Notes: a model not told the origin generated them from the sequence alone. Numbered from the stretch's first letter, positions 8,401-17,529 are shown. The stretch is DNA of 64,000 bases from Macrostomum hystrix (GCA_950097015.1 CATNEN010000001.1:22559501-22623500), one strand, 5' to 3'. A program made the numbers and translations.

Positions 8401-10543
8401 TCCTGCTGTTGAGGAGTTCTCGGAAACAGGGGAGAAGTCGCTGGCTCGTTGCAGCCAGTCCTGCCTGCGAGCGACTGATCCCGCTGTGTCAAGGTCCTCG
8501 GGTCAGGAGGATCAGCAGTTAGCTCGTTGCAGCCAGTCCTGCCTGCCGACTGCTGGTCTCTCCGTGGGACAGGGAGCAGAGGTGGAGGGGAGTTGTCAGA
8601 CTCGTTGCGACCAGTCTCGCCTGTCAAGGACACCCCCTGCTGCCAGGGCTCCTGGGTCCAAGGACAAGGAGGACAGGGACAGTGGAGAGCTGCCTCCGGT
8701 AAGAGCAGTGGTGACAGAGTTCCTGAAGGTGCCGGTTAGCCAGGTCGAGTTGCTAGAAGCTCAGCACCAAGATCCGGCAATCCGATACCTGACGGAACTG
8801 AAGCTGTCAGGAAAGGACAAGCCCAGGTTCGATCAGCGACTCCAGATGCCGAAAGAGGTCAGAGACCTCCTGGGTGCATTTGAGGAGCTGGAGGTGCGCG
8901 ACGGGTTGCTCGTCATAGACTTTGATGACAACCGGCCGCCGCGACCAGTGCTACCGAAAGCGTTAGACTCGCGCGTCTTTGAGGCTTTGCATGATTCGCC
9001 CTTGGCGGGTCATCTCGGCCAGTCCAAGACGGTGCAGAGAGTGAGAGACAGGTTCTGGAGACCCGGTCTCTGGTCGGAGGCGACGGGGTACGTGGCACGT
9101 TGCAGGACATGCCTGGAGAGCAAGACAAGGCGGAAGGAGGTAGTCCCACCGCAGAGCTATCCAGTGTGTGAGGTTTTGGGAAGGGTGCATGCCGACGTAA
9201 TCGGGCCTTTGTCTCAACCAAGTGCTCGAGGACATCGGTACATCCTCACCCTGTGTGATGCAACATCGAAGTACCCGTTTGCCTACCCGATGCGAAACCA
9301 GAAGACGAAAACCGTGATCAAACTGCTGCTGGATAGGTTCATTCCCGAGTACGGTGCACCAGCCTGGCTGCACACGGACCAGGGGACGAACTTCATGAGT
9401 GCAGAGTTTGAGGACTTCTGTAGGCTGTATGGCATCCGTCATACGCACACGTGTCCCTATAACCCGGCCAGCAATGGCCAGGTCGAAAACCTGAATCGCC
9501 AAATCAAGTCGGTGCTCACGTGTTTGTTGGAAAAAGATCACAAGGATTGGGACCTGATGCTGCCCGCGTGCTTAATCGCGTTGCGCACCAGTGTCCACCC
9601 TGTGACCGGGTACACGCCGTACTTCCTGGTCTTCGGACGGGAGTACCGGCTGCCCGTGGACAACACGTTGACTGCGCTGGCTGAGTACGCAGACTTGCCA
9701 GATTATCTCCGACATTTCCAGGAGCGCATAGACCAGGCGGTCAATTGTGCCCGGGACAAGCTCGAGAGGTACCAGGTGCTGCGAGAAGAACACTACCAAG
9801 AAAGACCGCAGGCGAGACCACTCCGCCCAGGCCAGCTGGTCCTGCTTAACAATCCGGTGATCGAATCCGGCGAGATCAGCAAATTCCATCGGCCTAGACA
9901 ATCGGTCTACGTAGTGCTCGAGTGTAAGGGCGAGACAGTCTACAAGATCAGGCGACACGGCGATACCAGGAAGGCCAGGAAGCAGGTGCTGGTAGTCCAC
10001 CGGCGCAACCTGCTCCCGGTACCGGCCTCAATATGCGACAGGACGGAAGAGGCGAGCCCGGCAAGGCGGAAGCTCGGAAAGCCACCCAAGGGTAGCCCTC
10101 CAGTAGCTGACGCGGCCGGTGAGCCTGCCGACAGCGACGACGACGACGACGACGACGACGAGATCGGCCTGTGGAGCGCTCGAAGGTGGCACCTGCGACC
10201 ACGAGCTGTTTCCAGGCCGAATCTCCACGAACCGGCCGGTCCAGAGATCTGCAACGGAGAAGAGGCGGGGGAGGCGTATGGTGATGTGGTTGTCCCGCCG
10301 TCGGACAGTCCGTTGCCCTCTCCAACCCTGTCCCCTATCCCATCCTCTGTGCACGGGGAAGTTGCAGAAAGTGTTAGGGCCGAAGGTGTAGGTGAGGCTG
10401 CTCAGATAGGTGAAGCTAGGGATCAGGAGCCGCAGCAGAGGCCGCAAAGAGTTAGGCGAGAGCCGGAAAGGCTGCAGGTCGATCCAAGCAGAAAGTCCTA
10501 TTTTGTCAGAGCAATGTATGGCCTACCTACAATGTTTCAGTAA
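5432..10543 (+). CDS. pol: Pol polyprotein of element 1 (protease, RT, RNase H, integrase)
   Basis: Read in the -1 frame after frameshifting; the open frame begins at 5309 (TTG, no ATG), which supports expression only as Gag-Pol. Numbering residues from 5309: aspartic protease LLDSGS with the active Asp at 107; reverse transcriptase with YIDD at 543-546; RNase H with Asp 699, Glu 741 and Asp 766; an extra region of about 300 residues with repeated RCSQSCL motifs (about 930-1105); integrase with an HHCC zinc region and DDE residues Asp 1296, Asp 1357 and Glu 1393 (35 residues between the last two, as expected). A GPY/F-like module follows (FHRPRQSVYVV to RRNLLP), then an acidic tail with a run of Asp coded by (GAC)n near 10134-10159. 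No internal stop or missing catalytic residue seen. Confidence 0.93.
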   Translation, partial: RDGEEHGRQCPSQSSSWTGLRETEESAGGEGRGSPSTSFLERWYASNADPYVTAMVSKKTVPFLLDSGSRRCLIGSETWASLRHVVPHAVLTGESALCNFDGSRLPVLGRVAFEVRLGDYAVDVEFCVTKGEHENILGIDFMRQHTQKIDFPKGMLTMKSGTRVPLRFTRREARASRVYSLEQTTVPARSSMLVAVKLAGGRTDCHGTPLLVESLRSGLKPGASQVEMAPTLLTMADGTGCVEVINTSCFPAVIRRNGLVGLARPLKADELEYLPELEETPVRQVQAEGLESDEAWLEEVEICERLTEEQRHRVKEMLRECREAFAMHPLDHGVTDLVTHEIIVTDPTPVRIPPRRIPPHLMEQLDKMLDEMLAKGIIKPTFSSYNTPLLIVPKKDKTIRIVLDYRELNSRCLKHVYPLPDIQQTFEHLRGAQYYSALDLAQGFWQIPLREQDRHLTAFSVHHRGQFEFTVLPMGMTDSAGSFQRCINKLLEGLTPKVALGYIDDILVHSPTFDDHLEHLRMMLTRIREAQFKLKPKKCHLFKRELHYLGHVVTPEGILTNEDKIAELRGWPTPRSAKELRSFLGLAQYYKKFVRNYSGIAAPLHELTKRDVTSLKGLWKTEHERAFQGLKDALCSTEVLAYPEYTSDPKVTFVLDTDASDDRIGACLNQLQSDGVERPVGYYSRKLRGPETRYTTTRKELLAVVDAMRHFRYFLVGKKFVVRSDHKALLWLMHQTEATGILGRWVERMSEFDFTIVHRPGKSHQNADSMSRKPDNPVNCSFGVVTPHNQFGASACTRQVSSQLEEGQERDNKQVEVNEAAEPLRAVKPKAQGVMDGRPGWEAAVSEGLVEEPVLEPVEVRQDKAVLQGCQEDTTAGQPVRREAPVNGAPQSARCSQFCLQTVDAAVQTVATESSWSQGATKEEHWVRGCDPKAQVQTQVVAEGSEVKEKVPARCSQSCLQAPDPEPLVCPETEEEVSARCSQSCLQTPNPAVEEFSETGEKSLARCSQSCLRATDPAVSRSSGQEDQQLARCSQSCLPTAGLSVGQGAEVEGSCQTRCDQSRLSRTPPAARAPGSKDKEDRDSGELPPVRAVVTEFLKVPVSQVELLEAQHQDPAIRYLTELKLSGKDKPRFDQRLQMPKEVRDLLGAFEELEVRDGLLVIDFDDNRPPRPVLPKALDSRVFEALHDSPLAGHLGQSKTVQRVRDRFWRPGLWSEATGYVARCRTCLESKTRRKEVVPPQSYPVCEVLGRVHADVIGPLSQPSARGHRYILTLCDATSKYPFAYPMRNQKTKTVIKLLLDRFIPEYGAPAWLHTDQGTNFMSAEFEDFCRLYGIRHTHTCPYNPASNGQVENLNRQIKSVLTCLLEKDHKDWDLMLPACLIALRTSVHPVTGYTPYFLVFGREYRLPVDNTLTALAEYADLPDYLRHFQERIDQAVNCARDKLERYQVLREEHYQERPQARPLRPGQLVLLNNPVIESGEISKFHRPRQSVYVVLECKGETVYKIRRHGDTRKARKQVLVVHRRNLLPVPASICDRTEEASPARRKLGKPPKGSPPVADAAGEPADSDDDDDDDDEIGLWSARRWHLRPRAVSRPNLHEPAGPEICNGEEAGEAYGDVVVPPSDSPLPSPTLSPIPSSVHGEVAESVRAEGVGEAAQIGEARDQEPQQRPQRVRREPERLQVDPSRKSYFVRAMYGLPTMFQ
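8108..8630 (+). repeat. In-frame 78-bp (26-residue) repeat array within pol
   Basis: The motif (A/T)RC(S/D)Q(S/F)(C/R)L is encoded at 8108, 8288, 8366, 8444, 8522 and 8600. The last five are spaced exactly 78 bases, with conserved DNA GCTCGTTGCAGCCAGTCCTG and variable linkers. It lies between RNase H and the integrase zinc region. The last copy has lost the second Cys. Confidence 0.9.
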
Positions 10544-10603
10544 ATTTCCTCTTCGAAGCGAGGTGAAAGGCAAATCTTAAAGATAATCAAAGAAAATAAG
10601 AAG

Positions 10604-11521
10604 ATGGAGAACGATGAAAATAGAAATCCTGAAGAGAGGGTGCCAACGCGCCCACGGCTTCTGGGAGTGACACGCAGGATTGATGCACCGATGGAGGTGA
10701 GTAAACGGGTTGAGCTGTTAAGGAGCCAATTTGGCCGCAGTGCGCCCTTCCCACTGGGTCAGCGCTCGCCGAATTGGCATCGTCAATTCATGCCATCTTT
10801 AACCCGTTCACAGCAGCCCCAGAAGAGACAACTTAGAGATGCAAACAGCCAGGAGCCAGTGTACAAAAAGCACAAAAGTACACAGGCGGTGCCAGATACT
10901 GCGGAAGCGGCGACGCAAGCGCGCAGGCCAATCCTGAGCAGCGAGAGCAGCGGCTCAGACGAGGCGCAGGTGGATCCGGGCGAGGATCTGTGGGCAGCCC
11001 TTCAGCAAGGAATGCCCTCAGACGATGAGGGAGTGGCAGACCCCGACTCAGACCACAGCCACGAGTCCGACGCCGAGGGTCCAGCAGCACCTCCGGCTGC
11101 GGAGCTGTCCCCGCCTCGGGATTCATCTTCAGGAGAGAGCCCAGATGACTTGGGCGCGGCCGCTCGTCCGAGACGGCGTAGAGGAGGTGCCCAGCGGCGT
11201 CGGCAGCGCCGGGCCCAATGGGAGGGCAGAGCTGCAGACCGCGAAGCGGCTACTCAATTCGTGGCCGAATCGTTGGCACGTGCTGCCCGGGGCCAACTGG
11301 ATGAAGGCTGGCCTGCCGCGGTACAAAGAGCCTTCGCCAACGAAGAGAGAGCTACGCGGCGAGAAATGGCTCAGGAGGCAGCAGCGTGGACTGAGGTGGC
11401 CATCAATGGCCCGGCCAGGACGCCACACCAGCTAGTGGCCCGGTATGGCCTGGTCATGATCGAACTGGTGGAAGGAGGGTGGCTGCCAGAGGCCATGCTG
11501 CGCATGTCAGCCTACTATTAA
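10604..11521 (+). CDS. ORF3 of element 1, unrecognised accessory protein (305 aa)
   Basis: Starts at ATG 10604, 60 bases after the pol stop, in the position where env lies in errantiviruses and retroviruses. It has no signal peptide, no hydrophobic membrane segment and no Cys pattern, so it is not an envelope. Residues about 105-185 are acidic and Ser/Asp/Glu-rich. A strongly basic segment (RPRRRRGGAQRRRQRR) at about 187-202 looks like a nuclear localisation or RNA-binding arginine-rich motif, and the C-terminal 100 residues are Ala/Glu-rich and probably helical. There is no obvious start other than this ATG. How it is translated (spliced or subgenomic RNA, or reinitiation) is unknown. I recognise no family. 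Confidence 0.75.
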   Translation: MENDENRNPEERVPTRPRLLGVTRRIDAPMEVSKRVELLRSQFGRSAPFPLGQRSPNWHRQFMPSLTRSQQPQKRQLRDANSQEPVYKKHKSTQAVPDTAEAATQARRPILSSESSGSDEAQVDPGEDLWAALQQGMPSDDEGVADPDSDHSHESDAEGPAAPPAAELSPPRDSSSGESPDDLGAAARPRRRRGGAQRRRQRRAQWEGRAADREAATQFVAESLARAARGQLDEGWPAAVQRAFANEERATRREMAQEAAAWTEVAINGPARTPHQLVARYGLVMIELVEGGWLPEAMLRMSAYY

Positions 11522-11950
11522 TGTGCATGATTATCCAGTAGCGCCACAATTCGTGCATGCGCCGATATTTAGTTCCCGTGCATATGCTATTATTAGTTTG
11601 TTTGTTGATTTTTGTACGATCTATCTGTTTTAGCCTTGTAAGGTCCTTACTAGTTCCTGTTGTTTAGGCGCCATGAGCATTTAATTTTCACATTGATGTT
11701 CTTGGCCTACGGTTGCCGTTGTAGTGTGTTTTTTTTTTGTCTTATATATTTGTTTATTCAGCAGTTAATGCGCCATGTACGATTGTTGATTTATGCGCCA
11801 TGGATACATTTGATTTGATGGCAGTGCCTGTTTATGGCCGATTCGTTCAGTGTGACAGTTGTGCGTAAATACAAGGAAGAGAAGGTGCTTACCTGTTTTT
11901 GGTTTAAGTGCGGCTGACGGCCAGCCGGTGTTGACCGTCATCCTTTAGCT

Positions 11951-11959
11951 GGAGGAGAA
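11951..11959 (+). other. Polypurine tract of element 1
   Basis: GGAGGAGAA directly abuts the 3' LTR start (TG at 11960), as expected for the plus-strand primer. The 430 bases between ORF3 and this site are AT-rich with no gene. Confidence 0.75.
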
Positions 11960-12626
11960 TGATGTGCTGTAGACTGCTGAGCAGCCTCCAGGCAATCTGT
12001 GAGTCAGGCTGTTCTAGGTCTGTGGGAGGGCTAGGGTTGGTAGTTAGTGTTTCCCGTGCACGGTCACTTCCGCTCGCCACCCCCCTCCTCTCTCGTTCTC
12101 TCATTCCAGCTCTGTCTGCGCACTGAGTCACATTGCACACCATGGTGCAATCGCTTAAGTTCGGAAGAAGACTGGCATAACAACGCTCAAATGCTCCTAC
12201 TATAAGTAGAGCACAGTCTGACGAATCCTTGAGATCGTGTTAGTGCCATGGTAGCACAATTTCTGTATGAATATGGCACGTTTCTTGTCTCCAGTCTTCG
12301 TACCCGCTCGGAACAGTTTGTGATTACTTTCTGTGTCCATTCTTTTGGCTCTCTAAAGATCTTAGACAATTCTTGTTGGTCTAGGTCACACACTGCATTT
12401 AGAAGCTTGGTGTGTCACCCGATCAAGCATAAGATCTGAGAGTTTAGCTAGGAAGTGGACTAAGTAGAAGAAGTCCCGAGAGAACTTAGCTGTCTAAGCC
12501 TGACTACCGGATTGTTCTTCTGCTAGGAAGCATCTGAGTGTGAGGCCGGATACTCTCTCTCTCGGAATCTAGTTCCTGTCTTGGTTATTTGCCAATTGTG
12601 TGTGCCACGCTACCACAGGTACAACA
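11960..12626 (+). repeat. 3' LTR of element 1
   Basis: 667 bp, same ends and same internal sequence as 3473-4139; followed by the target duplication AGAG at 12627-12630. Confidence 0.95.
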
Positions 12627-12630
12627 AGAG

Positions 12631-13760
12631 GCAGGAGAGATTAGGCAGAACACTGGCTGAGTGATTACGCAAGTGATGATTATTAGATCACGCCTCTAGC
12701 CCCCATGGCCGCGGTTGCGAGAGGCGGGGAAAAGTCGGAGAGATCAATTGGCAAAGGAATTTGACGCACACACTGGAATCCGCCAGTGAGCGGGGAAAGC
12801 CGGCCAAGGAATCCCCCACCTCTAGGCAGCAATGCACACGCTACATTCCGCATTTTACTCACGAATCCCTAGCTCCTTATTACTCTTGTACGCGCTCACA
12901 GTCGTCTTCCTGCCGCAGCCTTCAGCTCGGCATCACCAGAGCCCACCCCCTGAGAGTTTAGCCACTCATCTCTGAGGGCTGTCTAACAATAAAATAAAAG
13001 TGAAAGAGAGACATAGTAAAAGGAATTAAGTTGTTGTAAAATTAAGCCCGATAAGTTAAATGATAGCTGTGATTAGATAGTTTATTAGGCTAAACAAATC
13101 CCCGCCCTCGCCCTAATTTCCCACTAGCAATTAAAATCCGCTGCGCGGGTCACTAATCTGTAATGCTGGTTGACGGGCTGCAGGCTGTTTTTCTCGCTGG
13201 GAGGGGCAATTGAAAGAAGGAATGGGGACAGGGGTGTTTAGTGCAATTGGCAAGGGGCCAAATTGCAGGAGCACACGGCTCAATTAGAGCTCACCCAAAG
13301 GGGTGGCTTCTACGCTCAGGGGCTACACAGGTAATTCACCTGTGACTGTTCTTAGGAGCCTTAGGCTCAGGGACTAAGTCCTAGCTGAAGGGGGAAGAGT
13401 CCGCGGATCCGGTTCTAGGACCAAAGGTAGGTCCGGGGAAGATCCGGCCGGGAGCGGGGAAGGTAGGTGAGCTGGTGAGCTGGAAGCCGTTTTTTCCAGG
13501 GGCAGCGCAGCGCGCTTTCTTAAATAGTCCTGCAGCGCCGTCAACCTCACATTTATCAAATAACCCACATTCTCGCCCGCCTGTCAGCAAGGAACCGAGT
13601 CGGCAATTATGCCACCCCGATTACCCACTGAAGCGGCGGCGAGAAACGCCAGATGCCCCACTAGGAGCGTCTGTCGGCAGTCGGCAATGATTGCGATCCC
13701 GCCAGGATAAAGGAAGCGCAGGCGCCGACCTGCCTATAGTGTCGTTACATGTATCTAAAG
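12631..13760. other. Right flank of element 1; no gene seen
   Basis: GC-rich patches (12690-12960, 13380-13740) alternate with AT-rich DNA. An AATAAAATAAAA string lies near 12990. Small overlapping ORFs on both strands at 13374-13690 lack domains. It may belong to the same older repeat as 2480-3472. Confidence 0.35.
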
Positions 13761-14237
13761 AGGGAAAGGTCACATAATCGAGTCTCGGCTCGGATTACAG
13801 TAAAGAAGTGGGACATGAAGAATTAATGCTCACTCGTAACGCGTGAGTGATCCCTACAATCTGATTGCGGTTTGGAGGGGAATTATGACCTAAACTAGTT
13901 CATACAGTATTGCTATGGCCGCGATCAGTCATTCCTACAGGGGACTAGACAGATCCGAGGAAAGGGGATTCGACGGCTACTTAATTCACCGCGGCCCCAA
14001 ACCCGGCCTTAAGATTAATGGTCTTGTTTGGTGGCCAGCTGCTATGTGGGTCGCGATTATTAACTTGCTAAAAATGGAAAAATTTGGCTGGCTCACATCC
14101 CCACTCGATTCCCGCAGCACACTCCACATCAACGGACATAATCTTTATCCACCATGTCATTTCATTTTTGCCATAATCGCATAGCCGTTGAGCTAAATTG
14201 TCAAGGCACATCAGCTATTATATCACAGCACTTTTAA
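13761..14237. other. No gene recognised
   Basis: Mixed-composition sequence. One 89-codon frame (13915-14184) has no recognisable features and is not called. Confidence 0.4.
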
Positions 14238-14440
14238 TTTAAGCAGTTTAGCCATAAATCTAAATCAGTTTAGCCATAAATCTAAATCAGTTTAGCCATA
14301 ATCTGAATGCACTTTAGACATAAGCGTTTAGCAATAGTAGTTTAGCAATAATCTAATTTCAAATTTGCCATAATCTCACTATTATAGTTTAGCTTAAGTT
14401 GACAATGATCCCCCAGTTGACAATGTTCCCCAGTTGAATT
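14238..14440. repeat. Minisatellite of TTTAGCCATAA units, then CAGTTGACAATGATCCCC units
   Basis: About seven degenerate units of a roughly 22-bp TAAATCAGTTTAGCCATAA motif, followed by two or three 19-bp units of the family seen at 2296 and 16924. Confidence 0.75.
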
Positions 14441-14455
14441 TTTATAATAGCTTCT

Positions 14456-15003
14456 TTCGTAGAAAATTGAGAACATCAAAAATTGAATGACTATTAGGCA
14501 AAATTATCGTACAAATTTTTATTCAAATATATTTTCATCATGATGTTATAAGATAACAAAATCAAAGTGTAGAGAATTCAATTCAATTAGAATAGAAATA
14601 ATTGCTTTGCGCCAAAAAATTATTTACAATAACATTACAGACGACGAATTTGCAGAAGGCTCCGCCAACAAGACAGTATCATTGCACAGATCATTGCATT
14701 TGACTGCAAGAATAATGGTGTCAATCCTACTGCTTGTTGGCTTGCTTTACTCTGCACTGCTGGTCAGAGGCATTCACTGGGGCAAGTTAAGTTCACGCAC
14801 TCAACATCACACAAAAAGCTTAGCTATCACAAGTCTCTGGGTTTGCTGGAGCTGCTTCAAACCTCTCAATGGCTGCATACCCTCAGTTTTAGAGTGGAAG
14901 AACCTCTGAATCGTGAAAAAGCAGCGAACACGTTATTTCAACCACTCTCTCAAGGCCCATTGATATGCAGCCAACCTGCTTTATTTACCTAATATTTACC
15001 TAA
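14456..15003 (+). repeat. Interspersed repeat family R, copy A
   Basis: About 540 bp, closely matching 28978-29505 (copy B) and, in its 3' two thirds, 33262-33665 (copy C). Shared landmarks include ATTGAATGACTATTAGGCAA at the left of A and B and AAGGCCCATTGATATGCAGC at the right. One frame stays open for about 100 codons in A and B and most of C (CKNNGVNPTACWLALLC, then in A and B also EEPLNREKAANTLFQPLSQG). I do not recognise the peptide. All copies stand just left of a foldback-type arm and an ATGATCCC-type minisatellite, so these three parts probably form one element. Confidence 0.75.
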
Positions 15004-15091
15004 ATTAATTTCACAATTGCATAACTAAATTATGATCATCGCATAGCTACCTAAATTCATAAGGCTCATTGCATAGTAGAAGGATTAGTAC

Positions 15092-15996
15092 CAGGGGTGT
15101 CCGTAAAGCCTTGAAACTTTTCTGCTTCGGGTAAAACTTTTTATCTACTGCAACAAAACATGCAACATATGTTTGCGGCGCAACTGTGTAAACTTTAAGT
15201 GCAAAAATGGAAGCAATATTGTTAAAACCATAAAAATTTATGCCCATATTAGTGCAAAAGTATCTAGTGTTACCATACAGAAGTTAGGAATACGTAGCGA
15301 CCGAGTGTAAAAATGAAGGTGCACCATGTCCCTGAAAGTCGGTGGGCCACGAGCTTGCTAAGCACCCACGTGTACAGGCACACAATGTTTGTGCTGCAGC
15401 TGCTTTTCCAGTTTGATCAACTTTAGACAACATCTGATCTGGAAGTAGCTGCCTTCCAAACAGAATCCATAAAGCTTAACGGGCCATGTACATTTAAGGC
15501 TGGGCCAGCACCACGGAGCCTTCACTGTTCGGCGGATGGGATTAAAGGGGCTGAGTTTTGACAAACTCAACAGCATATATGAACAGAAGGCCAGTTGTGA
15601 CTGCCTGGAGGATGAGGTTCGACGAATCCTCTTCACTGCGATCTAAAGCTGCCACTACGCGGATGCGATTGACCGCAGGAGAAGTTTTGCTTTTCTGCAT
15701 CTGCTGTTTTTGCTACACTCAGCGACTTTCATGCTATGCTGACTAACTTTTACTCATGTCATGGAATGACATTTTAAAAACAGTTTTCATCGTTAACTTT
15801 GCTGTTTCTAACATCTGTATGAGACAATAAGATACCTTGCACAGATATTGGCAAAACTTTTAATAGTTTCAGACACTTCGATTTTTGCTCAAAGTTTACA
15901 CAAATGCGCTGCTATCAGATGGGTGGTGTCTTGTTAAAGTAAATAAAAAGTTTCACTAGTAGCAGAAAAAAATTACTACCTTACGTTCACCCCTCT
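15092..15996. mobile_element. Foldback/MITE-like element with about 145-bp inverted arms
   Basis: The left arm (15092-15235, starting CAGGGGTGTCCGTAAAG) is an imperfect inverted copy of the right arm (about 15845-15996, ending CACCCCTCTT). Shared words when inverted include AAGTTTACACA, AGATAAAAAGTTT and AGCAGAAAA. The interior has no transposase. Single right-arm copies occur at 29506-29640 and 34046-34200. The CAGGGG start is reminiscent of hAT elements; no target duplication could be fixed. Confidence 0.6.
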
Positions 15997-16002
15997 TACT
16001 GA

Positions 16003-16253
16003 TCTCAATTCTGGTTTGCAATGATCCCAATTGAGTTATGCAATGATCCAAATATAGCAAGATTCAGACTCTTGTTTGACCATGATTTAAGCTCTGGTTT
16101 AGCCATGATTCAAACTCTTGTTTAGCCATGATTGAAGCTCTGGTTTAGCCATGATTCAAACTCTTGTTTAGCCATGATTTAAGCGCTGGTTTAGCCATGA
16201 TTCAAACTCTATTGTTGCAATGATTCAAACTCAGATTTGCTATGATTTATGAT
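16003..16253. repeat. Minisatellite, CTCTTGTTTAGCCATGATTCAAA type
   Basis: About ten units of 25-28 bp, alternating CTCTTGTTTAGCCATGATTCAAA and CTCTGGTTTAGCCATGATTTAAG forms. Contains the ATGATC core common to other minisatellites in this window. Confidence 0.8.
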
Positions 16254-16324
16254 ATTTTATTTACGGAATGAAAAAAATATGTTAAAATAATCTTCAATCA
16301 CTACTGGCTGAAATTAGTTTAAAT

Positions 16325-16412
16325 GATTTGACGCAGTGCAGAATCGAACCCTAGCCTAGTAGCATAACATATTCCTAGTGCCTACACATCGGCTATTCCG
16401 ACTGTTGATTAG
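16325..16412 (-). repeat. tRNA-like SINE head
   Basis: On the minus strand an A-box-like TAGCCGATGTGTAGGC is followed by a B-box-like GGTTCGATTCT at tRNA-like spacing. No full cloverleaf with acceptor stem was found, so a SINE head is preferred over a tRNA gene. The body would extend toward lower coordinates. Confidence 0.5.
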
Positions 16413-16594
16413 TAGGTAAAAAAATCTGCCTTATAAAATGAATTCTCAAAGTTTTGGCTTTGTACAATGAAGTAAGAAAATAGAGTACACTCAGTCTCGC
16501 GGTTGGTTGTGTACATTTATTTCCAATTTGTCTCCAGAGTGCAGGCTTCAAATTCAATCAGCTGGGGGTTGTTGCGCAATTTGACGATGCAATT

Positions 16595-16855
16595 CTAATT
16601 CAGCGGCAGAGTAAAATTCTCAATAGGCCAAGATGGTTTGACCTTTGAAAAAATCATGTTTTTCGAATATTTAATCCCCTTGGCAATGGAATTTAGCTTA
16701 AAATACGTGTACCGATTCGGGATCATTTGTGATCTTTTGGTGAAGAAATGGTGAAAATCGGTTGAGCCGTTCGGGAGAAAATCAATTACAAGCAAGCAAG
16801 CAAGCAAACATTTCATTTTTAGTATAGTAGACTAGCAAGTTTTGCCCCCCTTCGG
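16595..16855. repeat. Possible repeat end with (CAAG)n
   Basis: GGTGAAAATCGGTTGAGCCG followed by (CAAG)n and TTTAGTATAGTAGA resembles the 3' ends of interspersed elements seen in many invertebrate genomes. Recognition is by general resemblance only. Confidence 0.3.
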
Positions 16856-16923
16856 GGAGCAGAAATACTTTTAATTCGTCTAGTATATACTTTTTAGCAG
16901 CTGAATTTACAGCTTTTTAAAGC

Positions 16924-17133
16924 TACAATGATCCCCCAGTTCACAATGATCCCCCAGTCAACAATGTTTCCACAGTTGACAATGATCCCCCAATTGATGA
17001 TGATCACCCAGTTGACAATGATCCCCCAGTTGATGATGACTTCCCATTGATGATGATCCCCAGTTAACAATGTTCCCCCAGTTGACAATATTCCCCCAGT
17101 TGACAATGATCCCCCAGTTGACAATGATCACCC
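16924..17133. repeat. Minisatellite, 19-bp CAGTTGACAATGATCCCCC type
   Basis: About eleven units; same family as 2296-2408, with GATGATGATCACC variants. Confidence 0.9.
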
Positions 17134-17136
17134 CAC

Positions 17137-17460
17137 CTAACGGCCGTGGACTAGCCGGCCCCAGCTCATGGTAAAAATTAGACGGCTAGCCCAGGTCACC
17201 TCACCGTGCCATGAGTCCGGCTAGACGAGTGCAGCTCATGAGCTCCCTGAGGGAACGTGAAGCGTGGGAACCCCATGATGAAGCGTGGTTGGCTGGGAGG
17301 GGTTGGTTACGCGAACTTGGGAACGAACTAGACGATGGTGCCATACATCCCTATTTGAGCGGGGGACAAAGGGGAACGAACTGTTTTTCCTCTTCCCACC
17401 AAAACTCGAATAGTAAAGAGCTCGTCGAGTCAAAACTTCAAATCTAATTCTATATCCTAT
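17137..17460. other. GC-rich unassigned segment
   Basis: Contains an imperfect inverted repeat (CTAGCCGG...CTCATGG near 17151-17171 against CCATGAGTCCGGCTAG near 17210-17225). The short ORFs show no domain. Confidence 0.35.
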
Positions 17461-17529
17461 ACTAGCTAGAATTGTTAAATAGAAACCTTTTTTTATTAGC
17501 TCAAATAAGAACTGACAGGTAAGCCAAGT

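Larger units (their letters stand above)
3473..12626 (+). mobile_element. Complete Ty3/gypsy-class LTR retrotransposon (element 1)
   Basis: The element is 9154 bp, with 667-bp direct LTRs starting TGATGTGCTG and ending GGTACAACA. The flanking 4-bp duplication AGAG is at 3469-3472 and 12627-12630. Order is LTR, candidate primer-binding site, gag (4203-5492), -1 frameshift signal, pol (protease, reverse transcriptase, RNase H, repeat array, integrase), ORF3 (10604-11521), polypurine tract, LTR. Integrase after RNase H is the Ty3/gypsy order. The coding part is markedly GC-rich against an AT-rich flank. Equal LTR lengths with no difference seen by eye, and open frames, argue for a young insertion. 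Confidence 0.95.

Noticed and set aside
8163-8633. 156-codon antisense ORF with repeated AGRTGCNE motif inside pol of element 1
   Set aside because: It is the reverse-strand shadow of the 78-bp repeat array; pol on the plus strand carries the conserved domains.
10604-11521. ORF3 as an envelope gene
   Set aside because: No signal peptide, transmembrane helix, furin-like site or Cys pattern; strongly charged throughout.
2480-13760. An older LTR or other element interrupted by element 1
   Set aside because: Composition is suggestive, but no TG...CA ends with matching duplications could be found in the two flanks.
14607-14909. 100-codon ORF starting at 14607 with a hydrophobic stretch (ARIMVSILLLVGL) as a membrane protein
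   Set aside because: A different frame of the same repeat is better kept across the three copies and stays open further; the hydrophobic stretch is a frame artefact.
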